Positions 9,613-19,424 are shown, numbered from the stretch's first letter. The stretch is DNA of 64,000 nt from an uncultured Lachnospiraceae bacterium (GCA_934364805.1 CAKRMH010000002.1:160808-224807), one strand, 5' to 3'. Notes: generated by a model from the letters alone, not told the origin. Numbers and translations are program-made.

Positions 9613-10518
9613 TTATTTGCAAAATGCTTCCCTTAGTTTATCTATATTGGACTGCATCGCTGTAAGATAACTGTCCTTGCTGTAATCTCCACGATTGCAG
9701 GCATCCAGATAGATCACCTTCACATTGGATTCTGATTCGACGGTTTTGCCCATATCCGAACCATATAATTCTTCTGCAAAAATATAGGAAACATGATCTT
9801 TTTGAATCTGGTTCAGCACATCTGCCACCTCTCCGGCGCTTACCTGACGTTCCTCGTCGAGATCCAGGACATAGCTGACATTGAAACCATAATCTTCTGC
9901 AACATAATCATATGCTTCGTGAAAAATAATCACATTCTGTCCATTTGCAGCCTGTCTGATCTCATCCTGTTCCTCCTGAAGGGCAGCAAGTTTTTCGTCA
10001 TATGCTTTGGCATTCTCATGATATGCATCTGCATGTTCCGGATCTGCCTGTTCCAAAGCCGATTCTATCGTGGCAAGCTGAATCCGGTAATCAGAAATGC
10101 TCATCCATGCATGCGCATTCTCTTCCTCTCCATCCTCCAGAAGCGGCACATTCTGACAGGCTTCTATAATATCCAGTTCCGGATAATTCGAAGCGACATC
10201 CGTAAGAAAAGTCTCAATTCCTCCACCATTTACGATAAACAGATCTGCTTTGGACAAAAGCTTCATGTCCTCGGTTGTCAGCTGGTAATCATGCAGACAT
10301 CCCGTCTGCGGCTCGCTCAGATTCTTTAATGTAACGCCCTTTACATCGCCAATGACATTTGCGGCAGCCACATACATCGGATAAAAGGAGGTTACGATTG
10401 TGAACTGTGTTTTATCCTTTTTATCTTCTGTTATGCCTGTGTATAACATAGTAAGTGCAATGGCAGCGATCAGTATTCCTGCAAGCATTGCACATACAAT
10501 TGCATTCTTTTTTTTCAT
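9613..10518 (-). CDS. znuA: Metal ABC transporter substrate-binding protein (ZnuA/TroA family)
   Basis: 301 residues with an N-terminal hydrophobic segment (about residues 8-27) after MKKKN, acting as signal peptide or anchor. There is no lipobox cysteine, unusual because many Gram-positive relatives are lipoproteins. Candidate metal ligands are His in GCLHDYQL, His in NAHAWMS, His in IIFHEAYDY and a late acidic residue, as in PF01297 proteins. An acidic LLEDGEEEN loop replaces the His-rich loop of many zinc-specific members, so zinc versus manganese is open. It starts 29 bp after ysxC, so it may be read from the protease operon. Confidence 0.9.
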   Translation of the reverse strand: MKKKNAIVCAMLAGILIAAIALTMLYTGITEDKKDKTQFTIVTSFYPMYVAAANVIGDVKGVTLKNLSEPQTGCLHDYQLTTEDMKLLSKADLFIVNGGGIETFLTDVASNYPELDIIEACQNVPLLEDGEEENAHAWMSISDYRIQLATIESALEQADPEHADAYHENAKAYDEKLAALQEEQDEIRQAANGQNVIIFHEAYDYVAEDYGFNVSYVLDLDEERQVSAGEVADVLNQIQKDHVSYIFAEELYGSDMGKTVESESNVKVIYLDACNRGDYSKDSYLTAMQSNIDKLREAFCK

Positions 10519-10547
10519 GAAATTCCTCTTAATTACTACTCTGCGAT

Positions 10548-11345
10548 CTACTTTTTCTTCTTATGAGCCTTGGAAGAATCCGCTTTTCTGCTGTTTTTGC
10601 GTTTTCCAGTCTCTTTTCCGATCGATTTCCATCTTGGCTTCTTTTCCTTTTTTAATGCAGCATTCTCCTGTGATGAAGGATTTCTGTCATTTGTGGTATT
10701 CTTTTTGCGCTTTCCAAATGCAGCAATCTCTTCCTCACTGAATGGATTGCCATCCTCATCTATAAGAACAAGGGAATCGATCAGTTCCCAGATCTCTTCC
10801 CTGCCTTGTTTGGTCTCCGCAGAGAACGGTATAATGATCGTTCCCGGTTCAACATTTAACACTTCCTCAATTGCTTTCAAATGTGCAGGGAGCTGGCTCC
10901 TTTTCAGTTTGTCCGCTTTTGTGGCAATGATGATCGGAGCAAATCCCTGGGATACCATCCATTCATACATAAGCTGGTCGTTTTCCGACGGATCATGCCG
11001 GATATCGATGAGCAGGAACACTCCATTTAACTTTTTGGAGGTATGAAGATAATTCTCGATCATCTTCCCCCACTTTGCCTTGATCTCAATGTTGGCATTG
11101 GCATAACCATAACCTGGAAGATCCACCAGATACATGGCATCATTGATATTATAAAAATTGATGGTCTGTGTCTTTCCCGGCTGCGCAGAGGTACGTGCAA
11201 GCGCTTTCCTGTTCATCAGCGCATTGATGAGGGAAGATTTTCCAACGTTGGATTTGCCTGCAAAAGCAACCTCAAAACGATCATTTTCCGGAATCGTGCT
11301 TGTGATTCCACATACCGTTTCCAGATTTACATTTTTAATTACCAT
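10548..11345 (-). CDS. ysxC: Ribosome biogenesis GTPase YsxC/EngB with long basic tail
   Basis: TrmE-Era-EngA-EngB-Septin-like GTPase needed for large-subunit ribosome assembly. G1 GKSNVGKSSL, G3 DLPGYG and G4 TKADK are all present in the first 200 residues, the usual length of this protein. Residues of about 200-265 form an extra Lys/Arg/Glu-rich tail, probably disordered, that could bind RNA. The ATG at 11345 has GGAGAAAAG upstream and lies 14 bp after lon, the classical lon-ysxC arrangement of Firmicutes. Confidence 0.95.
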   Translation of the reverse strand: MVIKNVNLETVCGITSTIPENDRFEVAFAGKSNVGKSSLINALMNRKALARTSAQPGKTQTINFYNINDAMYLVDLPGYGYANANIEIKAKWGKMIENYLHTSKKLNGVFLLIDIRHDPSENDQLMYEWMVSQGFAPIIIATKADKLKRSQLPAHLKAIEEVLNVEPGTIIIPFSAETKQGREEIWELIDSLVLIDEDGNPFSEEEIAAFGKRKKNTTNDRNPSSQENAALKKEKKPRWKSIGKETGKRKNSRKADSSKAHKKKK

Positions 11346-11359
11346 CTGCTTTTCTCCTT

Positions 11360-13678
11360 TTATGATTCTACAAACGCTATTTTTAATACCTGTTCCAGTC
11401 TCTCAACAGGTATAATTTCCAGTCCTTTTTTAATCTCGGATGAGATCTCCTCTAAATCTTTCTCATTCTTCTTTGGAATGCAGATCGTCTGGATTTCTGC
11501 ATTTTTGGCTGCAAGGATCTTCTCTTTGAGTCCTCCGATTGGAAGTACTCTTCCGCGAAGCGTGATCTCTCCGGTCATTGCTACATCTGCCCGCACTTTT
11601 GTCTTTGTGATTGCGGAAAGCATTGCTGTTGCCATTGTGATTCCAGCAGATGGACCATCCTTTGGAACCGCTCCCTCCGGAATATGGATATGAATATCAT
11701 TCTCCTTAAAGAATTCTTTTGGAATATGATAAGAATCGCTGATGGATCGGATATAGCTGATTCCGGCCTGTGCAGACTCTTTCATGACATCACCAAGCTG
11801 ACCAGTCAGCTGGAACTGACCGGTTCCAGGCATGATATTAACTTCAATTTCAAGAGTCACACCGCCAACGCTCGTCCATGCCAGTCCACGCACGATTCCG
11901 ATTTCATCCTCTTCATTCTTCCGATCATAGCTGTACCTGGCTTTACCAAGATAACGCTCCAGATTCTGACATGTTACTCTGACTTTACGATTCTTATCCT
12001 CGTACACCTCGCGTGCCACCTTCCGGCAGATCTCACCAAGTTTACGCTCTAATCCTCGTACACCAGCCTCCCTTGTATAAGAACGGATAACCACCTCAAG
12101 TGCCTGATCACTGATCTGAAGTTTACTTTCATCGATTCCGTTCTTCTCCATCTGCTTTGCAAGGAGATGTTCTTTGGCAATGTGAAGCTTCTCATTCTCC
12201 GTATAGCTTGTGACTTCGATCAGCTCCATACGGTCAAGCAGCGGCTTTGGTATATCAGAAACCGAGTTTGCTGTCGCAATGAATAATACCTCGGACAGAT
12301 CCACTGGAAGTTCTACATAATGATCCCGGAATTTATTGTTCTGTTCGGAATCCAGCACCTCAAGAAGCGCCGACGAGGTATCGCCTTTATAATCGCTGCT
12401 GACCTTATCGATCTCATCTAAAAGCATCAGTGGGTTGTTCACGCCCGCAGTCTTTAATCCATTGATAATTCTTCCCGGCATTGCTCCGACATAGGTTCTT
12501 CTGTGTCCACGGATCTCAGCTTCATCTCGCACTCCACCAAGACAGATCCGTACGTATTCCTTATTCAGAGCTTTCGCTACTGAACGTGCAATACTTGTTT
12601 TTCCAGTTCCAGGAGGTCCTACCAGACAGATGATCGGACTCTCTCCCTTGCTGGTAAGATTACGTACTGCAAGGAATTCCAGCATACGCTCTTTTACCTT
12701 GTCCAGTCCATAATGATCTTCATTTAATACCTTCTCGGCATATGCAAGATCGGTGTTATCTTTGGAACTCTTTTTCCATGGAAGTTCTAAAAGGGTTTCG
12801 ATATATCCTCGTGCGACCGCACTTTCTGAGGAATTGGAGCTGATCGATTTAAAACGTTCGATTTCTTTTTTGATCTTGTCCTTTACTTCTTTTGAAGCCT
12901 TTAACTTCTTCAAAGATTCCATATAAGAATCTGCATCCGATTCCGTATGATCTTCTCCAAGTTCTTCGCGGATCACAGCCATCTGTTCCCTTAAAAGGTA
13001 TTCTTTCTGATGTTTATCGACCCTCTGCTTCACTTTTGCCTGAAACTCATTTTTGATCGCATTGACTTCGATCTCATTTAAAAGCAGTGTCAGAAGCACC
13101 TGATAGCGTTCGGATACCCCGACCGCTTCAAGAATCTTCTGTTTTTCTTCGTAACGGACGGGAAGATTGTTGGAAATATAATCCATCAGTTTATCCAGTT
13201 CCTGAATCTCCATTACCTGCCGTTTGATCTCTGCACTCAGTCTGTTATTCACAGAAGCATATCGTCCAAATGTCTCCTGAATGCTCTCAACCATTGCCTG
13301 TTTTGTGTTATCTGGAAGATATTCCTCATCTTCTTCGCATGCTTCAATCCGGGCTTCTAAGTACTCTGCACGGTCTGTAAAGTCGAAAAGTACTGCACGT
13401 GACAATCCCTCCACAAGGATACGTACAATATGATTCTGTAATTTAATTACCTGCTTTACCTCTGCAATGATCCCGACTCCGTACAGATCTTCCTTTGTTG
13501 GATTCTCCACCTCGACATCGCGCTGTGTGACAAGAAAAACCTTCTGTTCTCCTGTCATGGCTGCCTCTACAGCCTTCAGCGACATCTCCCTGCTCACATC
13601 AAAATGAGCGATCATTCCGGGCAGGATTGTCATTCCACGCAGTGCTACCGCAGGTATTGTTGTCCAGTTATTTTCCAA
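11360..13678 (-). CDS. lon: ATP-dependent protease LonA (TTG start)
   Basis: 772-residue LonA: N-terminal LON substrate-binding domain (about 8-200), coiled-coil linker, AAA+ module with Walker A GPPGTGKT and sensor region, and C-terminal Ser-Lys protease. The catalytic dyad is Ser677 in GPSAGITM and Lys720 in GGLKEKI, exactly the spacing of E. coli Lon. It degrades damaged and regulatory proteins in the cytoplasm. The start codon is TTG at 13678 behind CAGGAGAAC; no better ATG is available. It begins 14 bp after clpX and 14 bp before ysxC, in one operon. Confidence 0.97.
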   Translation of the reverse strand: MENNWTTIPAVALRGMTILPGMIAHFDVSREMSLKAVEAAMTGEQKVFLVTQRDVEVENPTKEDLYGVGIIAEVKQVIKLQNHIVRILVEGLSRAVLFDFTDRAEYLEARIEACEEDEEYLPDNTKQAMVESIQETFGRYASVNNRLSAEIKRQVMEIQELDKLMDYISNNLPVRYEEKQKILEAVGVSERYQVLLTLLLNEIEVNAIKNEFQAKVKQRVDKHQKEYLLREQMAVIREELGEDHTESDADSYMESLKKLKASKEVKDKIKKEIERFKSISSNSSESAVARGYIETLLELPWKKSSKDNTDLAYAEKVLNEDHYGLDKVKERMLEFLAVRNLTSKGESPIICLVGPPGTGKTSIARSVAKALNKEYVRICLGGVRDEAEIRGHRRTYVGAMPGRIINGLKTAGVNNPLMLLDEIDKVSSDYKGDTSSALLEVLDSEQNNKFRDHYVELPVDLSEVLFIATANSVSDIPKPLLDRMELIEVTSYTENEKLHIAKEHLLAKQMEKNGIDESKLQISDQALEVVIRSYTREAGVRGLERKLGEICRKVAREVYEDKNRKVRVTCQNLERYLGKARYSYDRKNEEDEIGIVRGLAWTSVGGVTLEIEVNIMPGTGQFQLTGQLGDVMKESAQAGISYIRSISDSYHIPKEFFKENDIHIHIPEGAVPKDGPSAGITMATAMLSAITKTKVRADVAMTGEITLRGRVLPIGGLKEKILAAKNAEIQTICIPKKNEKDLEEISSEIKKGLEIIPVERLEQVLKIAFVES

Positions 13679-13692
13679 TGTTGTTCTCCTGT

Positions 13693-14976
13693 TTAGGAAG
13701 CAAGTTCTTCATCCTGCTTCTTTTCTTCGATTTGTGCCGGTTCTTCACCGTCGATCGCAAGATTCTTCTCTACGATCTCCGGAGTGATCACGCAGCGGCT
13801 GATGCTGTCATCGGAAGGGATACGATACATCAGATCCAGCATTACGCCCTCCATGATCGCACGAAGTCCACGTGCCCCGGTCTTTCTCTCTAAGGCCTTA
13901 TCTGCAATTGCTTCAATTGCCTTTTCGTCAAATTCAAGACCTACACCATCTAATTCAAACAGTTTTGTATACTGTTTCACCAGTGAGTTCTTTGGTTCCT
14001 GCAAAATACGGATCAGCGCATTGCGATCCAGATTGTCCAAGGATACGGTGATCGGCACACGTCCGATAAATTCCGGAATCAGTCCGAATTTTACGAAATC
14101 CTGAGGAAGTGCATGTTTAAATGCCTCTCCTACATTCATCTCACTTTTCTCTTTGACAGATCCTCCAAAACCGATCGACTTTGAATCCATACGTGTCTCT
14201 ACGATCTTTTCGAGTCCATCAAATGCACCACCACAGATGAACAGGATATTGGTCGTGTCGATTGGGATCAGTTCCTGCTGAGGATGCTTTCTTCCACCCT
14301 GTGGCGGAACAGATGCTACCGTTCCTTCAAGGATCTTTAACAGTGCCTGCTGTACACCTTCACCGGAAACATCACGTGTGATCGATACATTCTCAGACTT
14401 TTTGGTAATCTTGTCAATCTCGTCAATATAAATAATTCCGTGCTGTGCACGTTCAATATCATAATCTGCTGCCTGGATCAGTTTCAGAAGGATATTCTCA
14501 ACATCCTCTCCGACATATCCTGCCTCGGTCAGTGTTGTTGCATCTGCGATTGCAAACGGAACATTGATCACTCTTGCAAGCGTCTGTGCAAGCAGTGTTT
14601 TACCGGAACCTGTTGGTCCAAGCATAAGAATATTACTCTTTTGCAGTTCTACCCCAAGATCACCACCGGCCAGTACACGTTTGTAATGATTATATACTGC
14701 AACGGATAATACCTTCTTTGCCTGATCCTGTCCAATGACATAATCATCCAGAAATGCTTTCAGTTCTTCCGGTTTTAACAGATTGATCTGCTCCTGTGCA
14801 GATGCTTTTTCCCCTGTCGGATCACCCATATTCTCTTCGTCGATAATTTCAGCACAGATATCAATACATTCATCACAGATGAACGCACCATTTGGTCCAG
14901 AGATCAGTCTGTGAACCTGATCCTGTGTTTTCCCGCAAAAAGAGCAGCGGATTTTTCCATCATTTTTTCCTGCCAT
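13693..14976 (-). CDS. clpX: ATP-dependent Clp protease ATP-binding subunit ClpX
   Basis: 427-residue AAA+ unfoldase that feeds proteins to ClpP. The N-terminal C4 zinc finger (Cys11, Cys14, Cys34, Cys37) recruits substrates and adaptors. Walker A is GPTGSGKT, Walker B YIDEIDK, and the ClpP-docking loop contains SIGFGGS. The C-terminal tail is acidic and Glu-rich. ATG at 14976 follows GGAGAAAATT. It is separated from clpP by about 100 bp containing a hairpin, and is followed at 14 bp by lon. Confidence 0.97.
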   Translation of the reverse strand: MAGKNDGKIRCSFCGKTQDQVHRLISGPNGAFICDECIDICAEIIDEENMGDPTGEKASAQEQINLLKPEELKAFLDDYVIGQDQAKKVLSVAVYNHYKRVLAGGDLGVELQKSNILMLGPTGSGKTLLAQTLARVINVPFAIADATTLTEAGYVGEDVENILLKLIQAADYDIERAQHGIIYIDEIDKITKKSENVSITRDVSGEGVQQALLKILEGTVASVPPQGGRKHPQQELIPIDTTNILFICGGAFDGLEKIVETRMDSKSIGFGGSVKEKSEMNVGEAFKHALPQDFVKFGLIPEFIGRVPITVSLDNLDRNALIRILQEPKNSLVKQYTKLFELDGVGLEFDEKAIEAIADKALERKTGARGLRAIMEGVMLDLMYRIPSDDSISRCVITPEIVEKNLAIDGEEPAQIEEKKQDEELAS

Positions 14977-15030
14977 AATTTTCTCCAGATTCTATTTTTC
15001 TAAATTTCAAGAGGATGATATATACGGTTT

Positions 15031-15061
15031 GAGGGCATCCCGCAAAAAGCGGGGTACCCTC
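15031..15061 (-). promoter_or_regulatory. Hairpin between clpP and clpX
   Basis: Imperfect stem of about 13 bp (15031-15043 with 15049-15061, one mismatch and one wobble) and a 5-nt loop. There is no T-tract on the minus strand, so it looks like an mRNA processing, stability or partial-attenuation structure rather than a full terminator. Confidence 0.4.
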
Positions 15062-15077
15062 CAGCAAACTTCCGTTT

Positions 15078-15659
15078 TTATCTGCTTGTGATCACACTAT
15101 CGATCAGACCGTATTCCATTGCCTCTTCTGCAGACATATAGTTATCTCGTTCTGTATCTGCGCATACTGTCTCATATGGTTTGCCAGTATTTGCTGCCAG
15201 AATCTCATTTAATTTTTTCTTTGTCTTTAAGATATTTTCTGCCGCGATCTGAATCTCAGTTGCCTGACCTTTTGCTCCGCCGGACGGCTGATGAATCATG
15301 ATCTCTGCATTTGGAAGTGCAAATCTCTTACCCTTTGCTCCACCTGCAAGAAGGAAAGCTCCCATGCTGGCTGCAAGGCCGATACAGATGGTGGATACAT
15401 CACATTTGATGTACTGCATTGTATCATAGATTGCCATACCTGCTGTAACCATTCCTCCTGGAGAATTGATATATAAATGAATATCTTTTCCAGGGTCTTC
15501 GGATTCCAGGAACAGTAACTGTGCAACAACAAGGCTTGCTGTTGTCTCATTTACTTCTTCTCCAAGGAAAATAATTCTATCCTTTAATAAACGCGAATAA
15601 ATATCGTAATTGCGCTCTCCTCTGCTGGTCTGTTCAATGACATAAGGTACTAAACTCAT
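15078..15659 (-). CDS. clpP: ATP-dependent Clp protease proteolytic subunit ClpP
   Basis: 193-residue serine peptidase forming the tetradecameric chamber used with ClpX. The catalytic triad is Ser98 (LAASMGAFL), His123 (MIHQPSGG) and Asp172 (TERDNYMSA). No long propeptide is present. ATG at 15659 follows an AAGGAGGCC RBS. It sits downstream of tig but is separated by a terminator at 15681-15718, so it needs read-through or its own promoter in the roughly 90-bp gap. Confidence 0.98.
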   Translation of the reverse strand: MSLVPYVIEQTSRGERNYDIYSRLLKDRIIFLGEEVNETTASLVVAQLLFLESEDPGKDIHLYINSPGGMVTAGMAIYDTMQYIKCDVSTICIGLAASMGAFLLAGGAKGKRFALPNAEIMIHQPSGGAKGQATEIQIAAENILKTKKKLNEILAANTGKPYETVCADTERDNYMSAEEAMEYGLIDSVITSR

Positions 15660-15680
15660 ATAATTCGGCCTCCTTTATAA

Positions 15681-15718
15681 AAGTTCAAAAGACCGGCCCA
15701 GGATCTTCTGGGCCAGTC
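15681..15718 (-). terminator. Intrinsic terminator after tig
   Basis: 11-bp stem (15691-15701 with 15708-15718, one G-T wobble), 6-nt loop, then TTTTGAACTT on the minus strand. It should uncouple trigger factor expression from clpP-clpX-lon at least partly. Confidence 0.65.
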
Positions 15719-15746
15719 CATAGTAATTCCTTTGTATCTACAAAGA

Positions 15747-17087
15747 TTATTCTTCTGTTGCAGCTTCTTCTGTTGTTGCAGCTTTCTTAGATTTTGCTTT
15801 TGCTCTTTCTTTTACATTATCCATTACAAGCTCAACAGCTTTCTGGATTGCAAGATCATTCTTCATGGACTTCTTCTCAGATTCTCCCATGTACTCTTTT
15901 AACTTGTCAGCTTCCATTCCGTAAGCTTTTGCCATCTTCTCGATCTCAGCATCGATGTCTTCATCTGTGATCTCGATGTTCTCATCTTTTGCGATCTGCT
16001 CAAGAACAAGGCTGCTCTGGATACGTGTTGTAGCTTCTGGACGAACCTGCTCTCTTAACTTGTCAACTGTCATTCCTGAGAACTGTAAGTACTGATCCAT
16101 GGAAAGACCGCTCTGAGCGATTCTCTGAGCGAACTCTTCGATCATGGTATCGCACTGTGTATCGATCATTGCATCCGGGATATCCATCTTGGATTTGTCA
16201 ATGATCTTCTGGATTGCTTCATCCTCTTTTGTACGTTTTGCTTCGTTCTCTTTCTGCTCAACAAGACGTTTCTTTAAGTCTTCTTTGTACTCAGCTAAAG
16301 TATCGAACTCAGATACATCCTGAGCGAACTCATCATCTAATTCAGGAAGTTCTTTTGTCTTGATCTCATTGATCTTAACTTTGAATACAGCTGGTTTTCC
16401 AGCAAGGTCAGCTGCCTGATACTGTTCTGGGAATGTTACATTGACTTCAACTTCGTCTCCTGTGTTCTTTCCGATCAGCTGATCCTCAAATGTATCGATG
16501 AATGTGTGGGAACCGATCTCTAATGGATGATTCTCTCCTTTTCCACCTTCGAATGCAACACCGTCAACAAATCCCTCGAAATCGATCACTGCTGTATCTC
16601 CGCTTTCAACCGCACGATCTGTTACAGTAATTGTTCTTGCATTGTTATTTCTTTCTTTCTCTAAACTCTCTTCTACTTCTTCATCAGAAACAGAAGTATC
16701 GATCTTAGTTACTGTTACGCCCATGTATTTGCCAAGTGTAACTTCTGGTCTTACAGCAACTTCTGCTGTGAAGATGAAAGGTTTTCCTTTCTCGATCTGA
16801 ACAACATCAACAGTAGGACGGGAAACGATGTCAACACCGCTCTCTTCAACTGCTGCTGGATAATTCTCCTGCATTAATGTATTGGCAGCATCTTCATAAA
16901 ATACAGCTGGACCATACATTTTCTCGATCATGGCTCTCGGCACTTTACCTTTACGGAAACCAGGGATGCTGATCTTGTTCTTCTCTTTCTGGTAAGCTGC
17001 GTTTAATGCTTTCTCTAATTCTTCAGCGGAAACTTCGATTGTAAGTTTCGCCATGTTTTTTTCTAAATTCTCAACCTGTACACTCAT
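15747..17087 (-). CDS. tig: Trigger factor, ribosome-associated chaperone and peptidyl-prolyl isomerase
   Basis: 446 residues. The N-terminal ribosome-binding domain carries the signature PGFRKGKVPRAMIE (about residues 42-55). An FKBP-type PPIase domain (about 155-240) contains DFEGFVDGVAFEGGKGENH. The long helical C-terminal chaperone domain ends in a Lys/Ala/Glu-rich tail. It binds nascent chains at the ribosome exit. The start ATG at 17087 follows GGAGGAAAA. It heads the tig-clpP-clpX-lon-ysxC block, a normal Firmicute order. Confidence 0.97.
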   Translation of the reverse strand: MSVQVENLEKNMAKLTIEVSAEELEKALNAAYQKEKNKISIPGFRKGKVPRAMIEKMYGPAVFYEDAANTLMQENYPAAVEESGVDIVSRPTVDVVQIEKGKPFIFTAEVAVRPEVTLGKYMGVTVTKIDTSVSDEEVEESLEKERNNNARTITVTDRAVESGDTAVIDFEGFVDGVAFEGGKGENHPLEIGSHTFIDTFEDQLIGKNTGDEVEVNVTFPEQYQAADLAGKPAVFKVKINEIKTKELPELDDEFAQDVSEFDTLAEYKEDLKKRLVEQKENEAKRTKEDEAIQKIIDKSKMDIPDAMIDTQCDTMIEEFAQRIAQSGLSMDQYLQFSGMTVDKLREQVRPEATTRIQSSLVLEQIAKDENIEITDEDIDAEIEKMAKAYGMEADKLKEYMGESEKKSMKNDLAIQKAVELVMDNVKERAKAKSKKAATTEEAATEE

Positions 17088-17192
17088 TACTACTATTTTC
17101 CTCCTTAATATATATGAAATACCATGTACATCTTATTCAATGGCCGTCCCAGGAAATAATGGGCATACTACGACCACTACAGTCATTCATGC

Positions 17193-17221
17193 ATTATATC
17201 ACAGCTTATTTCAAAAAGCAA
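17193..17221 (-). promoter_or_regulatory. Promoter of tig
   Basis: TTGCTT (17216-17221) and TATAAT (17193-17198) on the minus strand with a 17-bp spacer. It overlaps the last codons of the preceding gene, about 105 bp before the tig start. Confidence 0.65.
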
Positions 17222-17592
17222 CGAAAAAACATGAAGATCACAGCAGCAATCAAAATCACAATTCCTTCGATCATTGTCCGCTTTCTTTTACGCATAAATT
17301 CTGCTTCCGCCTTCTGCACTTCCGTCAGTTCTTCCTGCGCCGGGCGGCATTCACAGATGAGACTGCCATAGCCCATACCAGAAGCAATTTCAGATGCATA
17401 CGCATGATCTGCTGCTGTCACATATATTTCATGATCCAGACAGCTTTCCTCCGGGTCCACCAGCTTATATGCATCACCTTCCGCAGACCTGGAGTAAACC
17501 TCGATATGCTCTGCAAGCAGTTTTTCTTTTATGCGGGATGCACTATCGGCATCCGGCGCTGTCATTAATTTCCGGATATATTCAAATCCCAT
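17206..17592 (-). CDS. Small protein with C-terminal membrane anchor (DUF2007-like)
   Basis: 128 residues. Residues 1-85 look like the small 'putative signal transducing protein' fold (DUF2007-like): MGFEYIRKLMTAPDADSAS, then a strand and helix pattern with IYVTAADHAYASEIA. A basic stretch RKRKRTM precedes one membrane helix at the C-terminus (about 108-127). The function is unknown. ATG at 17592 follows AGAGGAGAG. It starts 26 bp after the second ABC exporter gene, so it is probably the last gene of that operon. Confidence 0.72.
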   Translation of the reverse strand: MGFEYIRKLMTAPDADSASRIKEKLLAEHIEVYSRSAEGDAYKLVDPEESCLDHEIYVTAADHAYASEIASGMGYGSLICECRPAQEELTEVQKAEAEFMRKRKRTMIEGIVILIAAVIFMFFRCFLK

Positions 17593-17618
17593 CTGTGTTC
17601 TCTCCTCTTGTGTTTTAT

Positions 17619-19409
17619 CTATACCACATCGGCAAACTGTGCCATATATAGCTCATAATATGCACCGCGTCTGGCAAGCAGTTCCTTCGGACTGCCCTGT
17701 TCTACAATACCGCCATTGTCAATGACAAAAATACGGTTAGCATTCTGGATGGTTGACAGACGGTGCGCAATTACAAAACTCGTTCTTCCGGCCAGAAGTG
17801 CCTCAATTCCATGCTGTACAAGGATCTCTGTATGCGTATCGATGCTGGAAGTTGCCTCATCCAGGATCAGAATCTTCGGCATTGAGATCATTGTTCTCGC
17901 AAAAGCGATCAGCTGTCTCTGTCCGATGGAAAGACCTGCGCCGCGTTCCTTCAGCTCGGTATCATAACCTTTTTCCATTTTCATGATAAAGTCATGCGCA
18001 TTCACGGCTTTCGCTGCCGCGATCATTTCTTCCTCAGTTGCATCCATTTTACCATATAAAATATTCTCCCGTACAGTTCCATGGAAAATAAAATTATCCT
18101 GCGTCATAACGCCCATCTGTCTTCGCAGACTATGGATCGACACCTTCTTCAGATCATGTCCGTCGATGTAAATATGTCCATCTTCGATGTCATAAAAACG
18201 GCTGATCAGATTTACGATCGTCGTTTTTCCTGCGCCGGTCGGGCCAACAAGGGCAATCGTTTCTCCCGGCTGGATGGTAAAGTTCACATCGGAAAGGACC
18301 TTTGTCTCTGCCGGTGTCCCTTTGTCATAGGTAAAGGATACATGGGAAAACTCCACTTTTCCCTCTACATCCGGAAGTTCTTCTACATCCGATTCATCCT
18401 GAATATCCGGTTTCGTGTCAAGAATATCAAAAATCCGTTCAGCAGCAGAAAGGTTTGTCACCAGCTGATTATAAAAGTTACTCAGATTCATGATCGGATT
18501 CCAGAACATATTAATATACGTTCCAAAAGCCACAAGAAGTCCGACCGACACAGCCGGCGCTCCGATGAATTTCACACCGATCAGATAAAGCATCATAGTT
18601 CCGACTCCCCAGCAGAAATCTACCGTCGGTCCAAACATATCCGCTCTGCGGCAGGCTGCCACAAAGGCTTTCTGATGTTCATCTGTAAGCTCCTCAAATA
18701 CTTCCCTTGTCTCATTTTCAGCACGGAAGCTCTGTACAACACCGATTCCTGCGATATCCTCATGCACATATGCATTCAGGTTTGATGATTTCTTGCGGAA
18801 GATCTGCCAGCGCTTATGCGCAGTTCTTTGAATGATAAAAATCCCGGCGATCATAAGCGGGATCGTACAAAGGGACGCTATCGCAAGTTTCCAGTCTTTG
18901 ACCAGCATAATGACCACAACGCCAAGCACCGTGATAAAATCCGGGATCAATGTTGTAACCGCATTGGTCAGCACATCCTTTAATGAGTTGACATCCCCGA
19001 TAATTCTTGCAAGGATCTTCCCAGTTGGTCTGCTGTCAAAAAAAGAAAAAGACAGCAGCTGGATATGTTCATATAATTCCTGACGGATCTTCAATAAGAT
19101 CTGGTTGGAAATTACAGACATCACATACATACGTATTTTTACCATAATCATATAAATTACATTCAAAACGAGTGCAAAAATTCCAATTTTCACAAGCCCG
19201 TTCCAGTCACCAACACTGATGTGCTGGTCAATGGCATTTTCTATAATAAGCGGATTGACAAGCGAAATGGCTACTGTAACTGCCATGCATATCAAAACAC
19301 CCAAAACGCCCTTTTTATGATCTTTCAAATAGGAAAAGAGGCGGATGATGATCTGCTTCTTTTCACCATTTTCCATTTGTTCGTCTTCTCGAAATGAGTT
19401 GACTGCCAT
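17619..19409 (-). CDS. ABC exporter half-transporter, subunit 2 (BmrD-like)
   Basis: 596 residues: six-helix type-1 exporter domain (about 20-320), then an ABC ATPase with Walker A GPTGAGKTT, signature motif LSIGQRQ (Ile where Gly is usual), Walker B ILILDEATSSID and the H-loop His in VIAHRLST. It pairs with the half-transporter encoded just upstream, 15 bp away. Such pairs (BmrCD, LmrCD, TM287/288) export drugs and often have one degenerate ATP site. Here the catalytic Glu after Walker B is kept. Specificity is not determinable. ATG at 19409 has a GGAGGTG RBS. Confidence 0.92.
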   Translation of the reverse strand: MAVNSFREDEQMENGEKKQIIIRLFSYLKDHKKGVLGVLICMAVTVAISLVNPLIIENAIDQHISVGDWNGLVKIGIFALVLNVIYMIMVKIRMYVMSVISNQILLKIRQELYEHIQLLSFSFFDSRPTGKILARIIGDVNSLKDVLTNAVTTLIPDFITVLGVVVIMLVKDWKLAIASLCTIPLMIAGIFIIQRTAHKRWQIFRKKSSNLNAYVHEDIAGIGVVQSFRAENETREVFEELTDEHQKAFVAACRRADMFGPTVDFCWGVGTMMLYLIGVKFIGAPAVSVGLLVAFGTYINMFWNPIMNLSNFYNQLVTNLSAAERIFDILDTKPDIQDESDVEELPDVEGKVEFSHVSFTYDKGTPAETKVLSDVNFTIQPGETIALVGPTGAGKTTIVNLISRFYDIEDGHIYIDGHDLKKVSIHSLRRQMGVMTQDNFIFHGTVRENILYGKMDATEEEMIAAAKAVNAHDFIMKMEKGYDTELKERGAGLSIGQRQLIAFARTMISMPKILILDEATSSIDTHTEILVQHGIEALLAGRTSFVIAHRLSTIQNANRIFVIDNGGIVEQGSPKELLARRGAYYELYMAQFADVV

Positions 19410-19424
19410 ACTGACACCTCCATT

